DNA of 64,000 bases from Stachybotrys elegans (GCA_020746835.1 JAGPNK010000002.1:2914001-2978000), one strand, 5' to 3'. Positions 46,512 through 59,333 are shown, counted from the stretch's first letter. The notes: generated by a model not told the origin, from the letters alone. Translations and numbers: made by a program.

Positions 46512-49500
46512 ATTGTTTGGGGTTGGAGATAGTCGGGATGAGAAGAAAAAAAAGTGGTGTGTGAGAAAGATGGATACTATGCGAGTATTCTGATGATGGT
46601 GGTGTAGAAGCCGCGTCGAGTGGTCTGCGGACAGAAAGGTTTATACGGTGCTGTCTCGAGAAGAGATGAGGGAAGGGAGAGAGGTTGGATGTGTGCGGAA
46701 GGAGCTTTGATATGGGTGGACGGATGGGGAAGGGAAGGGAAGGTGTTGGAAAATAACGGGTAACAGGGTGATAGGGTGATTTGTTGACGAGACGAGATGC
46801 GCCTGGCCTTAAAGGTGCGGCGCACCACTCACTCCCGAGCCACAAGGGTACCGTAAACAACGGGATAAGGCAATTGACGATTGGCAGGGCAGGGACGGGG
46901 AGCAATGTACCAGGGGCCTATGGAGGTCAATTGCAATCCCACTTGCCAGGGATACCTGCACCTACCTAGTAGTATGCTATCTGGACAACCGGGGTGGTTG
47001 GGTGCGGTCTTGGCCTTACTCTCGGGTTAGTTTGGGTTTGATTGCAGAGGAAAGCTGCTTGCTCCCGTTCCCATCCATGGCCCGTCCCCCGGGCGGGTCG
47101 TCGCACATTGCTCGTGCCCGGGACAGATGAAAGCGACGAGGTTTTTCACTCAGTTCCCGTCCCAGTGACTTAGTCAGTACTAATCTACTGGTTCCTTGGG
47201 GCCAGGTGACGGTCTACCTACGGCACAGATGTCCTGCCATCTGCCATGTACAAGGGCTTGCCAAGTGCCACACAGTACCTGTAACAAGGGGGCAACAAGA
47301 GGGATGGCATGTCGCCGTGGGCACAGGCATGGGGCCTCCGAAACATGACACGATGGTTGGATTCGGCTTCGTTTGGAGGGAGGGGAGGGGGGCACCGGCA
47401 ACCGGCTTGCGGTCAGAGCAGAGTTTTAGCACCCACAAGAGCAATCGCAATCGGCACAAGGCGATTGGACCGTGGCAGGCAAATCTTGATCCAGAAGCTC
47501 CAGCTCTTACTTGCTGGCTGCAGATGGCCGCGGGTGGCAGCCGTCTCGGGTGGAGAGCTGGGCGCATCCGCCGTCGTCTCTCTGTCGATATCTCCGCGAG
47601 CAATCCACATCGCTGGCTGAACTACTTCCTACATGGACGGCATTTTTTTGGCGCCGCTCCACACCAACACCAGAAATGGCATCTGTCGGCAACCTGCCAA
47701 TGGTCCTTCTGCACCTCCGGCAGGGGTCCCCTGCCGCATACATTTCCCCCCCTCGCTCCTCTGACCTCACCAACTCATACCTACTAATTGACGATGCGCT
47801 GGCTGCGAACTTGTCGGCCTCGGCCCTTGCGCACACGTGCGGAAAGCTACGTTGGCCGTAGATAGTAGGTCGCTTGTATGCGGGTCGTGTCGTCGGCCTG
47901 TTGAATGCGCAATTTTTTGGGCGGTTGCTGGCGCACAATGGCTGTCACATTTTGTCACCTTGGTCGTACCAGCAGCCTATTAAGTGGCCGATTGTGTCGC
48001 CATGACCACCCCGATCCTGCCGAAAGTCAGGCTCAGGGCCAAGGAAGCCAAGCCAGGCCATGCCACGCCTAGGCCGACCGCCCCGACTCTTGGCCATGGC
48101 AGAAGCGGAGGAACATGTTAATTGCTTCAATATCGGGACTCTGTGCTATAATTTTACCGGGACAATCGAGATTGCGCCCATCCCCCATGCATCATTGCTC
48201 TGATCCCATATGCCATCACCCGTCATCCCGTCTGCAATGAACGGATGGATGCTGTGCACTGTACCTCAGGTAGAGAAAAAGCATGGAGCGGTTGGCCCGG
48301 CTGCATTGCCGCATCGGCTAGATTGGCCGTCCGTCTCTCTTCCGTTTGTCACCGTCACTTAGGTGGGAGGTGGGAGTGGTGTGGCTGGGGCCATCCAATT
48401 CGCATCGCGATCCGAATGCAGAATCGCCCAACCTCCTCGTGTTTCAACCATATCGTGGTCCGAAACACTTGCTGCCACCCATCCCGCTGCCTATCTGCCG
48501 ATTTCCGCAACCATGGTCTGTCACTGCCTGCAATGGATTTGCATTTCGTCATTTCGTCATGTTTGTCCTGCTTTCTACTTTCCGCGTCCTAGATGATTCC
48601 CCACAGAGACTTTCCCCTCAATGCTGGGGACCTATCTTGACCCGACTTCGTCCTGCTCCATTTCGCTTCGCACTAATAATCGCTTGCCTTCCAGACCGTG
48701 TGCCCGGTACTGGGGTGTACTGGTAGGTGGGTTGGCGCCTTCGGCGGGAGGAGAGTGGTGTGGCTCGTATCGTATCGTGCCGAGGTGGTGGTGGTGACGC
48801 TTTGCTTGTTCAACATCAGCGTTTGTTGGGGCTACCAAGAAAAACCATCTGCCGTAGCTGGCTGCATGCTTGGCATCAAACACTACGGAGTACCAAGAAG
48901 GCAACCCCAATCGGAGATCTCATATTCCACCCGCCCAGAACAAGTATCTACGAGGAGTGAGGAAGATGAAGTTCGTGATATATCGGGTATGTATTGGTGA
49001 GAATCCTCCATTCTGGCTGCAGGGTAACCTACAGGATTGCCATCCATCGCCTGCAACTGCGACAATTCGATCCTTTTTATATCGACAGGTGGGTCTCTGG
49101 TATGCACAAATGGAACTGCACCTCCAATGCCATCATTACAGCCATACCAAGAAGTACAGTATAGCAATAAGTACGCAGGCAGAAGACTCTGTTTGCAGCA
49201 TAAGCAGGTAGTTTGACAATCCCGGGATGTCTATGCCGTGGACCACGGCATCGGTGCCCGTCTTAAAGTGCTGGCTTACATTGCTTCCCGACTTGGTGGT
49301 TGCCATTATGAGTTTGGCAACATCTCCCACCCTTGTCATCGTAGCACCGACAGTGCGGTTCGCGTCTGCTGTGATGCACATGCAAGACATTATGACGTGG
49401 TGCATATATAGCAGCCAATTCTATACTGGTATGCCGACAGTCTACATGTCTGTGTTTACTGCGATAAAGTAGTCAAGGCGGCACCGTGGAGTATACTTCG

Positions 49501-49918
49501 ACACCAGAGTCATAATGAACATACAGTAGTTGATGTTTTATGGGAAAGTCCAGAAACGAGGAAATCCGCATGGACATCAGACAAAGGAGGCAAGACCAGA
49601 CAAGACATTGATAGTACGGTTGGCAGCATGCATCGTCACAGCGATGTGTAGGAAGCCATAGGATGGTACAGGGTAGACAAGGGTCGCGATTAGTCAGGAA
49701 GCGCAAAAGGGGCCCTTGTCCCACTACGGAGATCATATCTTGGGTGAGTTGATGCCAGGCCTTCCCACGCTAGCTCCTCGACTCCACCTCATCCATCATC
49801 ACTTGCAGCTTCCTTTCTTTGATCGTGGTCCCCATCAGTCCCTCTTCGGAACCCAGACTACGTAGGACGTCGTTCCTGGCCGACAAAAGGAAGCGACTCG
49901 ACCTGGACACGGCTGACC
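46512..49918. promoter_or_regulatory. 3.4 kb divergent spacer, DUF7707-like gene / F-box gene
   Basis: No family-like ORF. The longest frames (under 195 codons) lie antisense to one another around 47.2-47.9 kb and look like chance. No RNA gene seen. It must contain both promoters. Confidence 0.5.
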
Positions 49919-51632
49919 ATGATGGAGCGGCTGCCAAGGGAACTCGTCTACGCCATCCTCGACCACTGCGTCACTCGTGGACCCAAGAATGAAGTGCTCG
50001 AGCTTCGGCTTGTCTGCCGGACCTTTGACTTCTTTTTGAAGCCATATGCCTGTCGTACGCTTGCCCTCGAGTTCTCGCGCCTCAGCAAGTCAAGTAGCAT
50101 AGTACCTCCCCAGAGGGATGCACTCCAGACTATCGGATACCACTGCAAGTCTCTCTATATTGACCTGATGGTTCTACGAGATGACCGTAAGTCCCAGCTC
50201 CCCAACGTCATTTGTGCTTGCGCCAAGGCTGACTGGATGGGTAGTCGAGGTGGAATTTCTCAACACCGTCTTTGCCCGGGTGCCCTCGATGGCCGATTTC
50301 TGCGGCGCCCTCCAGAAGAAATACTGCATGGGCGAATCATCCTTTACAGAAGAAGAATACTTCGAAGCCCTCGGGGACATGCTTTTCAACTGCCGTGACG
50401 TAGACCGACTGCGACTAAATCTACCGTTCCAGCTAGTAGGACGACACTGCAATGCCGCCACCATGATTCTTGCCATCACATTCAAGGCGCTGGCCTCTCG
50501 GCCCCCGGATGATTCGGCCCAGCTCGAGACACTTGTCCTTGAAAACGTAACGGACATCGCAGTATGTCACCTGTGGATGAACCCCAAGGACGTGATGAAT
50601 ATCATGAAAGTAGTGGAGGTCCTGGAGCACCTGGTCATGACCGTTCGCCGCCACGAGGTCGACCCCACGCGCGTGGGATTTTTCGGGTCCTGCCTCTGGA
50701 ACCTAGTAGAGAACGCGCAGAACCTCAAGTCCCTCTGCCTGATAGGCATGGATCACGATGACCGCCCGCCTCGCGGTCTCAAGCAGACCAAGCACTGGCA
50801 GGTCCCTGCCGACGAGTGGAGATCACGATCGTTACCGGCGCCGCACATTATACTGTCAAGTTTGACATGCTTGGAACTGAAGCGAGTCGAAATATCGCCC
50901 ACGGCATTCCTCGAAGCCGCCGAGAACTTTGGATCAACCCTACAGGAGCTGTACCTAAACGAGATCTATCTCAAGACAGAGCAGTCGCACGACTGGAACG
51001 AGGACTCGCAGACGGTGCTGTGGATTGGGCTGCCGAACCAGAGGCCGGGCGAAGATTGCCAATGGATCGCCATGGCCTTGCGGGTGGCGGCTCCTCAGCT
51101 TCGCATCTGCAGAGCCTCCTTTCTCGCGTACGACCTCTACTTGCGAGAAGACATCTCAACGCAGCCCGAGTTTGATTACATAGACCCATGCGGACTTGGG
51201 CGAAGTGTCTCCCAACGATTTGTTGAGGTCGTGAGCGGCATCAAACAACCCACACCACCTGGCGGAGAGGCCGTCGAGTACATCCCGGCGGACATCGCCC
51301 ATGATTATCTTCTGAAGGAGCTCAAAGACCGGCCGCGTGCTCTGCAGGTTAGCGAGTATGACTGCAACGCGTACCAGACAGCCGTGGCCAACACGACCTC
51401 AGAGTGGCAGAAGAGCATCGATGGTGTCTTCTCCAACTGCAACTCCAACACTCTTGACGAGCTACATTACATTGCAGAGACGGCATGCCTGGGAATGAAT
51501 GAGATCCACAGGAGACGCAGCGAGTGGACGGCGGAGACGAGCATGGCCAACGAATATACGGACAACCTGCTCAACGCTGGAGATGGCGATGCTGGCGAAG
51601 CTGGCGATAGCAACGATGCTCAAGGTGCCTAG
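49919..51632 (+). CDS. F-box protein with leucine-rich segments, 2 exons
   Basis: Exons are 49919-50186 and 50245-51632, with a 58-nt intron carrying a CTGAC branch site. The product is 551 residues. The N-terminus is an F-box (MERLPRELVYAILDHC, then LELRLVCRTFDFFLKPY), the module that binds Skp1 in SCF ubiquitin ligases. Leucine-rich stretches in the middle (NLKSLCLIGMD, LTCLELKRVEI, LQELYLNEIYL) could be degenerate repeats that select a substrate. No other domain was recognised, and the substrate cannot be inferred. The tail is G/D/A-rich. Two ATGs are adjacent; 49919 and 49922 are equally plausible. Convergent with cystathionine gamma-lyase, 198 nt apart. Confidence 0.85.
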
Positions 51633-51830
51633 TGCCGGGGGTGTGGCGTTGGTTGTTTTGGATGCATCTGTGTACTCTTTGATCCAAATTGGACCCCATT
51701 GTCTATTGAAATCTGACTACTTGCTCCAGCAGCACATGAAACGCTGCTTCTACCGGGGAATATGATGTTGAAACATCGTCTATAAAGCTCGTATACTCAT
51801 GGCTCACCCACATTTGGGCACATCTGGGCT

Positions 51831-53078
51831 CTATTGCTTGGCATCGCCGTTGGTGCCAGCCTTGGAGGCGGTCACCGCCTTGCTCAAAGCCTGGAGCACA
51901 TCGTGCTTCAGGTCTTCGGCATCCTCCACACCGCAGCTTATCCTGACAAGGTCGTCGAAAACACCCACAGCTTCCCTCTGGTCCTTGGGGATACCGGCAT
52001 GGGTCATGCTGCTGGGCACCTCAACCAGACTCTCGACGCCGCCCAAGCTCTCAGCAAGGGTGAAGATCTTGGTGTACTGGCAGAAGCGCACGGCGGCATC
52101 GTGGCCTCCTCGAATGCGGAACGACAGCATGCCTCCGCCCATGCCGTCTCGGTGCTGCTTGATGGCAATGTGGCGGTGAGGGTGCGACTCGAGCCCAGGG
52201 TAGTTGACGGCGATGACGTCGGGAGAAGCCTCGAGCGCCGCAGACACGGCGGTAGCGTTGCGGGAAGCCTCGCGTGCGCGTAGGTGGAGCGTCTTGAGAC
52301 CACGGTGGGCGAGCCAACAATCAAAGGCCGAAGGGACGGCGCCAATGGCGTTCTGCAGGAAACCCAGGCGGGCCTTGAGGTCGTCACTGTTGAAAGCGGC
52401 GACGCCCATGACCACATCGCTGTGACCGTTGATGTACTTGGTGACGCTGTGGACGACAATGTCGGCGCCGAGATCCAGAGGGTTCTGGACGTAGGGCGAG
52501 AGGAAGGTGTTATCGACAACGACGAGGATGCCGTTCTTGTGAGCCTCGGTGACGACGGCGCGGATGTCGACGAGGCGGAGAGTAGGGTTGCTGGGAGACT
52601 CGATCCAGATCAGGCGAGTATCGGGAGTGATGTGCTCGGCAATATCGACCTCTATCTCGGGGGTGAAGGTGACACGAACACCGTGGGCCTTGGCAACCTG
52701 GGTGAAGTATCGGTGCGTGCCGCCGTAGACATCGGACACGGAGATGACATGGCTGCCGGCAGCGAGGCTCTGAAGGATGTTGGCAGTGGTGGCACTGCCG
52801 CTGGAGAAGGCGAGGGCGTACTTTGCGTGCTCAAGGGCAGCGACGGCAGTCTCAAAGTTGGTACGGTTGGGGTTGGCGGAGCGGGAGTACTCATACTCGC
52901 CAACGGGCTGGCCGACCGAGGTCTGGGCAAAGGTGGTGGAGAGGGAGATGGGCTCAATGACTGCGCCAGTGACGGGATCATGAGGAGAGCCGGCGTGGAC
53001 GGCGCGGGTGCCAAAGGCATGGACGGGCGAAGGCGGGCATGGCGGGGTGTCGACCTCGTTGGTGAGTGAGGGGGACAT
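51831..53078 (-). CDS. CYS3: Cystathionine gamma-lyase
   Basis: Single exon, 415 residues. A PLP-dependent enzyme (EC 4.4.1.1) that splits cystathionine to cysteine, 2-oxobutyrate and ammonia in reverse transsulfuration. Seen: the Cys/Met-metabolism PLP fold with the substrate/phosphate loop EYEYSRSANPNR, SSGSATTANI, the cofactor-ring Asp189 in VVVDNTF, and the Schiff-base Lys214 in HSVTKYINGHSD. Length and order match the fungal enzyme. Other members of the family (cystathionine gamma-synthase, beta-lyase) are alternatives, but the closely matching N-terminal FGTRAVHAG and the YINGHSDVVMG block fit gamma-lyase best. The gene symbol follows the yeast enzyme, not the Neurospora regulator of the same name. 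Confidence 0.93.
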   Translation of the reverse strand: MSPSLTNEVDTPPCPPSPVHAFGTRAVHAGSPHDPVTGAVIEPISLSTTFAQTSVGQPVGEYEYSRSANPNRTNFETAVAALEHAKYALAFSSGSATTANILQSLAAGSHVISVSDVYGGTHRYFTQVAKAHGVRVTFTPEIEVDIAEHITPDTRLIWIESPSNPTLRLVDIRAVVTEAHKNGILVVVDNTFLSPYVQNPLDLGADIVVHSVTKYINGHSDVVMGVAAFNSDDLKARLGFLQNAIGAVPSAFDCWLAHRGLKTLHLRAREASRNATAVSAALEASPDVIAVNYPGLESHPHRHIAIKQHRDGMGGGMLSFRIRGGHDAAVRFCQYTKIFTLAESLGGVESLVEVPSSMTHAGIPKDQREAVGVFDDLVRISCGVEDAEDLKHDVLQALSKAVTASKAGTNGDAKQ

Positions 53079-55897
53079 GATGGCGGGGTGTTGAGGGTGT
53101 GCTGAGGGTGTGTCACGGGAGAGGGCCGACCGTGGTCGAGCTCCTGTGTGTTGGATTGATGGACTCTCAAGAGACGGGTGTGAAGGCTGGACCAGAGTTT
53201 TTTTTATATGTGTAAAAGAATTTTGGGCAGATAGAAAAGAATCGGACGGGACGGATGATGAAAATTGAGTACTAAGGGACAGGTGCTGTGGTACTAATGA
53301 GGTAACAGCTTTGGTGGAATTTGTGGAGCCGAGATGTGAAGGACCCTGGCTATGAGTATGGTGATTTCAAGTCTAAAATGGTGTCAATGGGGACGGGAGA
53401 ACTATAGCGAGAAAGGTTGACTGCGTGACTACGTGACTGCTTGGCTGGGTGGCAGAGGCAGGCCTTTATCAAGACGACGGAGAGCGAGGTGGCGTGTTGA
53501 TGGCGGCAGGGTGCTGTTTGCTGGAGGAGCTATTGGAAGGCAGAATCAGGACAGCGGATGGTGCAATCGCTGCTGGTATTCTCCGCATTCTTTGTGCCGC
53601 GGCAGAAGAGGCTGGAAATGGACAGAAGGCAGTATTACGGAAGCATCAGCAGCGGGCGACGATGCGATGCTTTGAGGCATGTTTTGATAAGAGCCAGGCA
53701 AGGGATGGAGGGCGGGTGGATTGGCTCCGTTGATTACCTTGCAGCTTGCAGGCTCGTGATTACCCATGGAATTTTCTTGCATAGCGATTCCAAATGCGGG
53801 GGAGAGACGAGGGGCAATTGGAAACAAAGCCATCCAGCACATTGGAATCAACCTGATCTTCTCATCTACGCACTACCTAACCTAGGTATGAGGTGATGCT
53901 AGGCGCAAACCCTAAGGAGGAGACCTGTCTCTTTATGGTAGGCACTTGTACGTAATTTGTCACAGAAGGGGAAGGAAGGTATAATATCGCGGATACTTTT
54001 GGTCAATTTTTCTTTTTCTTTTTCTTTTTCTTTTTAATTTGGACGGGCGGCCAGTATCGGCTCGTCGGCCCCACGTGGAGCCGGATCGTTGCCAAGGGTC
54101 GTGCGAATTCCATTAATTATTAATGGTCGATTGTTCGTTTCGTGTCGCGCGTGACGTGATGACAGACTGGCGGGCTTGTTGCAAGCGATTTGTCAAGCTA
54201 ACTTGGCGAGAGACGGGCTGCCAAAGTGCCGGGGGCCAGGGGAGCGGTCAGTCGGTCGGTCGGTAGGAGGGGGACTGGCGGTATGCTTTGCCATTACTAA
54301 GTCGCATGGCCTCCCTCCTAGCCAACGGCCTGGCCCTGGGCTACAAGAGAATCCATTGTGGTCGACATGCCACTTTAGTCGAGCAGCACGCATGTATGGC
54401 ACTGCATCGCCATGGTTGCAAGTCTATGATGTATGCAGAACCGTTCTGGCCGGCCCGAAGGCGATCAACGTCGAAATGACTCTGTAGATATGTAAGAGGG
54501 CGGCCATCAAACCAAACCCGACCCAGCGGCCGCCCCCAAGTGCCGAAGCATTGGAAGGCCGTTGTCTATTCATATCTCGGGAAAGGAGGCGAATTCGGGA
54601 GATGGACTGGGTGTCATGGAAGCCTCCATTTTCGAGGGGTGGGCTTGTGATTGGCCCTGGTCCCTTGCTCAACGCCACATGATCGACACGGATGGCCCGA
54701 AAAACCGTGGACGACGAACGTCGACGCCAGCAAATAGGAAATTTATTACGATACTTGTATGCAATGATGGCGACAAAAGGGTCGTTCCGCGTGTAGCTTC
54801 ATCGGGAGGCAAAGGGGGGATCGACAGCCCTGCGAGGCCCAAAGGCTGTACAGAGCAGCCTCGCCGTTGGCTGTCTGCTGTCTGATAGGGCTGGGCGCTG
54901 GGATCGATGCACACCTCGCTTCGCATCTTGCAGATGGTCCTGTCAGGGCGCCGCCCAATGGCACGCCGCGGGCCGTCCGTGATGCCCGGCTTTTCTGGAG
55001 CCAGGCTTACCTTGCCTACTGGGGAGCTTGGTTCATGGACAGAGATTATTGGGCACGGCCGGGTAGCAATTACAACGTATTACATAGTACTGTAGTCAAT
55101 CTGCAAGCCCGGGGTGCTGCTGCGCCACAGCCATCCCTACCTTAATTCTTTGGCTTGATAGCACCTGAGGCTATCACATCCCCTTTCCGCTAGCTCAGCG
55201 CCACAATCAACAACTATCCAGCACCTTCCCGCCTTCCCCATCCCCCCCTCCATCTCGAGATATCTTCATACACACTCGTACCAGACCGGCCGCCCAACGT
55301 CGCTTCAAGGGTCCCCATCCGCCGCCAATTCAGCCTCCCTTCCCACCCTCCATATTCACCGGACCCTTTCGTTCCCGGTGTTGCGGGGGAGGCGTGGCTC
55401 GCTGTGGCTGTGCCGAAAGACGAGCGAATGGGTGCAGGCGGAGATACAATCAATTCCATCTGACCCCGAAACCCCGGCTCGGCTCACCAAAAGGAGACGA
55501 AGAGGCATTGCCCTTGGCCCGTTTATTTTTTTCTCTTCTTTGTCTGCATTCACACACACCGACTCCCACCTTGGACCGCCCTCCATGTCCATGTTGCATG
55601 CGCTGCCGTCGTGCAATTGAGACAGACAAGGCAGTGATTTTTCAACAGTCTAAATATCACCACCTCCCTCGCCTCCACCACCCGTCCTTTTCAATCCTCT
55701 TCTTCCTCTTCTTCCTCTTCTTATTTGGCCGCCTACCTGCCGCTGCCATGCTGCCGTCGGCGTGTCCCTTTGGAAATCGAGACCCCCGTTGCCGAAGAAC
55801 CCCGTCTTACCCCGAGAGCTGATTTCAACCATCACGCCTACCTCCCGTCCTCTCTCCCTCGCACGCCTCCTCCTCTACCTTGCCAGCCAGACCTGCG
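53079..55897. promoter_or_regulatory. 2.8 kb divergent spacer, cystathionine gamma-lyase / Zn2Cys6 regulator
   Basis: No family-like ORF. Near the lyase there is a 9-of-10 match to the sulfur-regulator consensus ATGRYRYCAT at 53378-53387. A TTTTTC repeat lies at 54007-54035. The right end (about 55200-55890) is pyrimidine-rich leader of the transcription-factor gene. Confidence 0.5.
54007..54035. repeat. (TTTTTC)4 microsatellite
   Basis: Four TTTTTC units plus a final TTTTT. Confidence 0.85.
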
Positions 55898-57529
55898 ATG
55901 CCGCCGAGAAGATCGCACAAAAAGTCCCGAGCCGGATGTCGGAGGTGTAAAGTGAGGAAGATCAAGGTACGGAGCAACCCGCCCCCACGCCCACACCCCC
56001 CTTCCGAACGTGCCGGAACTCCCGCCTTTTACACCGTCTCCCGTCCTGTTCTTGAACTGTTGGCTGATATCTTGCTTTTCCCATAGTGCGACGAAGTTCA
56101 CCCACGATGCGGCAACTGCTCCAAGCATGGGGTGCCTTGCGACTTTGAGCGCTCCGACGTCTTGGATGACCTGGCTGCTCCTCCTACTCCAGCTTCTGCT
56201 ACCGCCTCTCTCTCTGTTCCCGCTTCCGCAGCCTCCACTACCGGCGAGAGCCCCCGGATACCCCCTTCTATGAACCTCGCCATACCACAGACTCCCTCCA
56301 TTCGGGCTTCTCCTCTGCCGATCCCCACGACACCGCTGCTCGCCCAGCCTTCCCTCGCGCCACCACCCAGCTCTGCGACAGCTGCACAGGTCGATAGGTT
56401 GATGGAGCTTCGCCTCATGCACCACTACATCACCGTTACTTCCAAGACTCTCCTTACGAATTCGCCCACCACCGAGGAGATATGGCAAAGAACCGTCCCT
56501 GAGATGGCCTTCGCAGGCCGAACCTACCTTGCCGATGCCATCCTCTCCGTCGCTGCGTTGCACCTGCGTTCACAAACTCCGGATGATAAGGCCATTGTCC
56601 GAGCATCCCACGCCTACGCAGCCTCGACATTTGCAGAGTATTGCGCTTCGCTCAACGCCGGCATCACCTCCAGTAACGCCGAGGCTCTCTTCCTCACTGC
56701 ATCCCTCATCGCCTTTCAAGCCACCGCGGCTCGCATTTTTGTCAAGGATGATGTGGAAGCGGATGGGACGAACCCAGGCAGCCGCTATAGCTTGCCAATG
56801 GCTTGGTTCCATGCCTTTCAAGGTGTCAAGACGGTCGTGGCCTCTTCCTGGCAGTGGATCCGCAACAGCACCACCGTCAAGGCTGTCATTGAGTCGCAAC
56901 CTGGTTTCCAGCTCGATCTGAATCCCCTGGGACCCAATTCTTTCTTTGGCCACCTTCTCGAAAACATCGACCAGGAGCTTAGCGACGAGGACCCTAGCCT
57001 CATCAACCCCACAAGTCAAGCTTATGCGCACGCCGTGTGTGTCTTGAACTACGTTCATAAGACGGCATATCCTGCCGCAGCACTGGCCTTCCCCGCCACG
57101 GTCTCGCGCCGTTTCATTGATCTCGTCGAGAGCAAGCGACCTCGTGCCCTGGCTATTCTCGCATGCTTCTTTGCGCTGCTCAAGAGAATGGACGATGTTT
57201 GGTGGCTGCATGACGTCTCGCGCCGAGAGGTAATGGGCTTGGTCGGCATGTTTGAGCCTGGCTCCCAGTGGTGGCGGCACCTTGAGTGGCCCATCCGGAT
57301 TGCCCTCTGGGACGGCGGTCCTATCACCGCGGAAGTGTGGGGTGCCGAGCTGACGACGGCATCGCAGGCCAGTGAGGGATTCGTCGAGACCATGGTGAGC
57401 CACATCGAGCTCATGGCTGATGTCTTGTTTCAAGCTCGGGGAATGCAATCTGTGGCAATCAACTCGACGCCAATGAACCCTGTTTCAACAAACACTGAAT
57501 TCGCCCTGACTGCCGATTCGCCTGATTGA
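55898..57529 (+). CDS. Zn2Cys6 transcription factor, 2 exons
   Basis: Exons are 55898-55966 and 56087-57529, with a 120-nt intron. The product is 503 residues. The intron falls exactly inside the zinc cluster. After splicing the six ligands are Cys14, Cys17, Cys24, Cys31, Cys34 and Cys41 (C-x2-C-x6-C-x6-C-x2-C-x6-C), preceded by the basic RRSHKKSRAG. A proline/serine/alanine-rich linker (about 50-115) leads into the fungal-specific regulatory domain from LMHHYITVTSKTL onward. That layout recalls the UPC2/sterol-uptake-control class of small Zn2Cys6 regulators. The target pathway is not evident from neighbours. The first in-frame ATG of exon 1 is 55898. Confidence 0.9.
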
Positions 57530-58301
57530 AAGGCTGGGCAATATTTACGACCAACTACTACTACGAAGCAACACAACGTACACGACCCCAAGCATCGTTC
57601 GTCCCTTTGCCTCATGGCTCAAATGCTATAGAGTATTTGCGGGATTGGAACATTCATGGATGGGATTAGCAAGCAGTTTTTCGCTGGCTATGGGTTGAGG
57701 CAAATACGCATTACATTCGAGAGGTGCACCCTTGCGGGCAGTCCAGGAGACGAATGCCTCCCTTCTTCTTACAGTACACGGACCACCGCCGCCAATAGTG
57801 GCATTATATATGAAGCCGGAAGTTGCAGCTGTCCGTGGGGCCAGCAAAAAGGATCGCCATTGTTAGATGACGCTTCCTCTCGCTGGCCAGTTTGAGGGGC
57901 TGTTACGCGGTGCCGGCTTGAGCTGTAGAACACGACCACGGCCATCAAGCAATATGGCACTGCCGCAACATCAGTGGCTTCCGGCATTCATCTGTGCCTC
58001 GGCGGAAGGGTCAACTTATGAGTTGCAAATGGGATATTGACAATTCCAGCTATTTTCGCTAGTAGATGGCTCGGGAAGCCACCTGCCCAGCAAACAAATA
58101 AGATAATTAATAACATGTACTATGATATCAAGATCTCAGGAGGGAAGCAGGCATATACTACGTTGGAATATTGTCTCATGTCATTCATATACGATAATAT
58201 AAATGGAGTACCGACTCTGCTCCCAATGCATCGTCAGTGGTTTCGGACTAATGTGAATCCCAAGCGCCTGACTCCAGAGGAAAAATGCCCATATTTTGTG
58301 T
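57530..58301. other. Convergent intergenic region Zn2Cys6 factor / RPF2
   Basis: 772 nt with no recognised gene. The stretch 58060-58210 is relatively A/T-rich. It should contain both 3' UTRs. Confidence 0.5.
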
Positions 58302-59333
58302 CTATTGCTTCACTCTCTTGGAATCATCCTCGGCGACGTCTTCCATCTCATCGTGCCTACTCCTCTTGAGACCCTTCATCTTTCTCGTCTGGAGCTGGTT
58401 GAGATCCTGCTTGCCGAGATGGACACGGCCAATCTTGTCACCCATGGAGTCTGTCGTGACGTTCTTCTTGGTCCTCTCCTCGGTGCCGCGAGGCTTGCGC
58501 ATGGCCTCCTTGAGCATCGACTCGTCAGCCTCCTGCATCCTCCCCACGCGGAAGTCCATCCGGGGCCCCATCTCCTCGACCTCGACGCGGGGCAGCTTCT
58601 GCCCACTGCGCTTCGTGCGGATGAGATAGACGCGGAGGTGGATGGCGGGCTTGACGTCGCTGCCGGCGGTGGAGTCCTCTGCGCTGATGGAGATGATGTA
58701 CTGCAGGCCCTCGACGTCGATCTTATCTGAGGGGTCGCCCTTGAAGAAATCGATGAGCATGCTCTTGGCGAGGGTGTACTCGTTGGGGACGGGGCTCTCG
58801 AAGGCGGCGCCGGCGAAGAGCAGCATGGGCCTCAGCCCGACGGCGAACTTCTTGGTGCGGAACTGCGCGATGCGGCGGAAGCTCTCCGGGTCGAGGTACA
58901 GCTCGAGCATGTCGAGGATCTTGTAGTTGAAGGTGCGAATGAAGGTGACGGCGTGGGGCCTCTTCTTCTGCGTGCTGCCAAAGACCATGAGGCTGCAGTC
59001 GTTCTTGTCGGAGAAGAACTCGAGCGACGAGGCGTCCTCGAAGGGGTGGATGGCGTTCTTCTTGGTGAACTTCTTGGCCAGGGGCTGGCGCATCGAGAAG
59101 AGGCCGTTCATGGCGTCCTGCACCACCTGGGAGCACGACGTGCCCCGCAGGAACAGGCACGTCTTGGGGTTCTCGGCCGCCTTGGGCTCGCGCTTCTCGA
59201 GCGCCCGCTTGGAGCGGGCGTTTTTCGGCTTGCTGCGGGAGGGGGAGGTGAGTGTTAGCCGTAGATCTTGTACAAAGAGTGTAAAGAGAGAGAGAGGCTG
59301 TTTTAGTAGGTGGACTTACATTTGGCGAAGCAT
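58302..59333 (-). CDS. RPF2: Ribosome biogenesis factor Rpf2 (Brix domain), 2 exons
   Basis: Exon 1 is only 14 nt (59333-59320) and exon 2 is 59232-58302; the intron is 87 nt. The product is 314 residues. Rpf2, with Rrs1, brings 5S RNP into pre-60S particles. Seen: MLRQIKPKNARSKRAL restored across the tiny first exon; CLFLRGTSCSQVV; the Brix-domain core (FTKKNAIHPFED, LEFFSDKNDCSLMVFGS, FIRTFNYKILDMLELYL); and a basic C-tail ending KRVKQ. Length is near that of yeast Rpf2. The 5S-linked function fits well with a 5S gene and Pol III subunit in the same window, though linkage may be chance. Divergent from PEX5. Confidence 0.96.
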
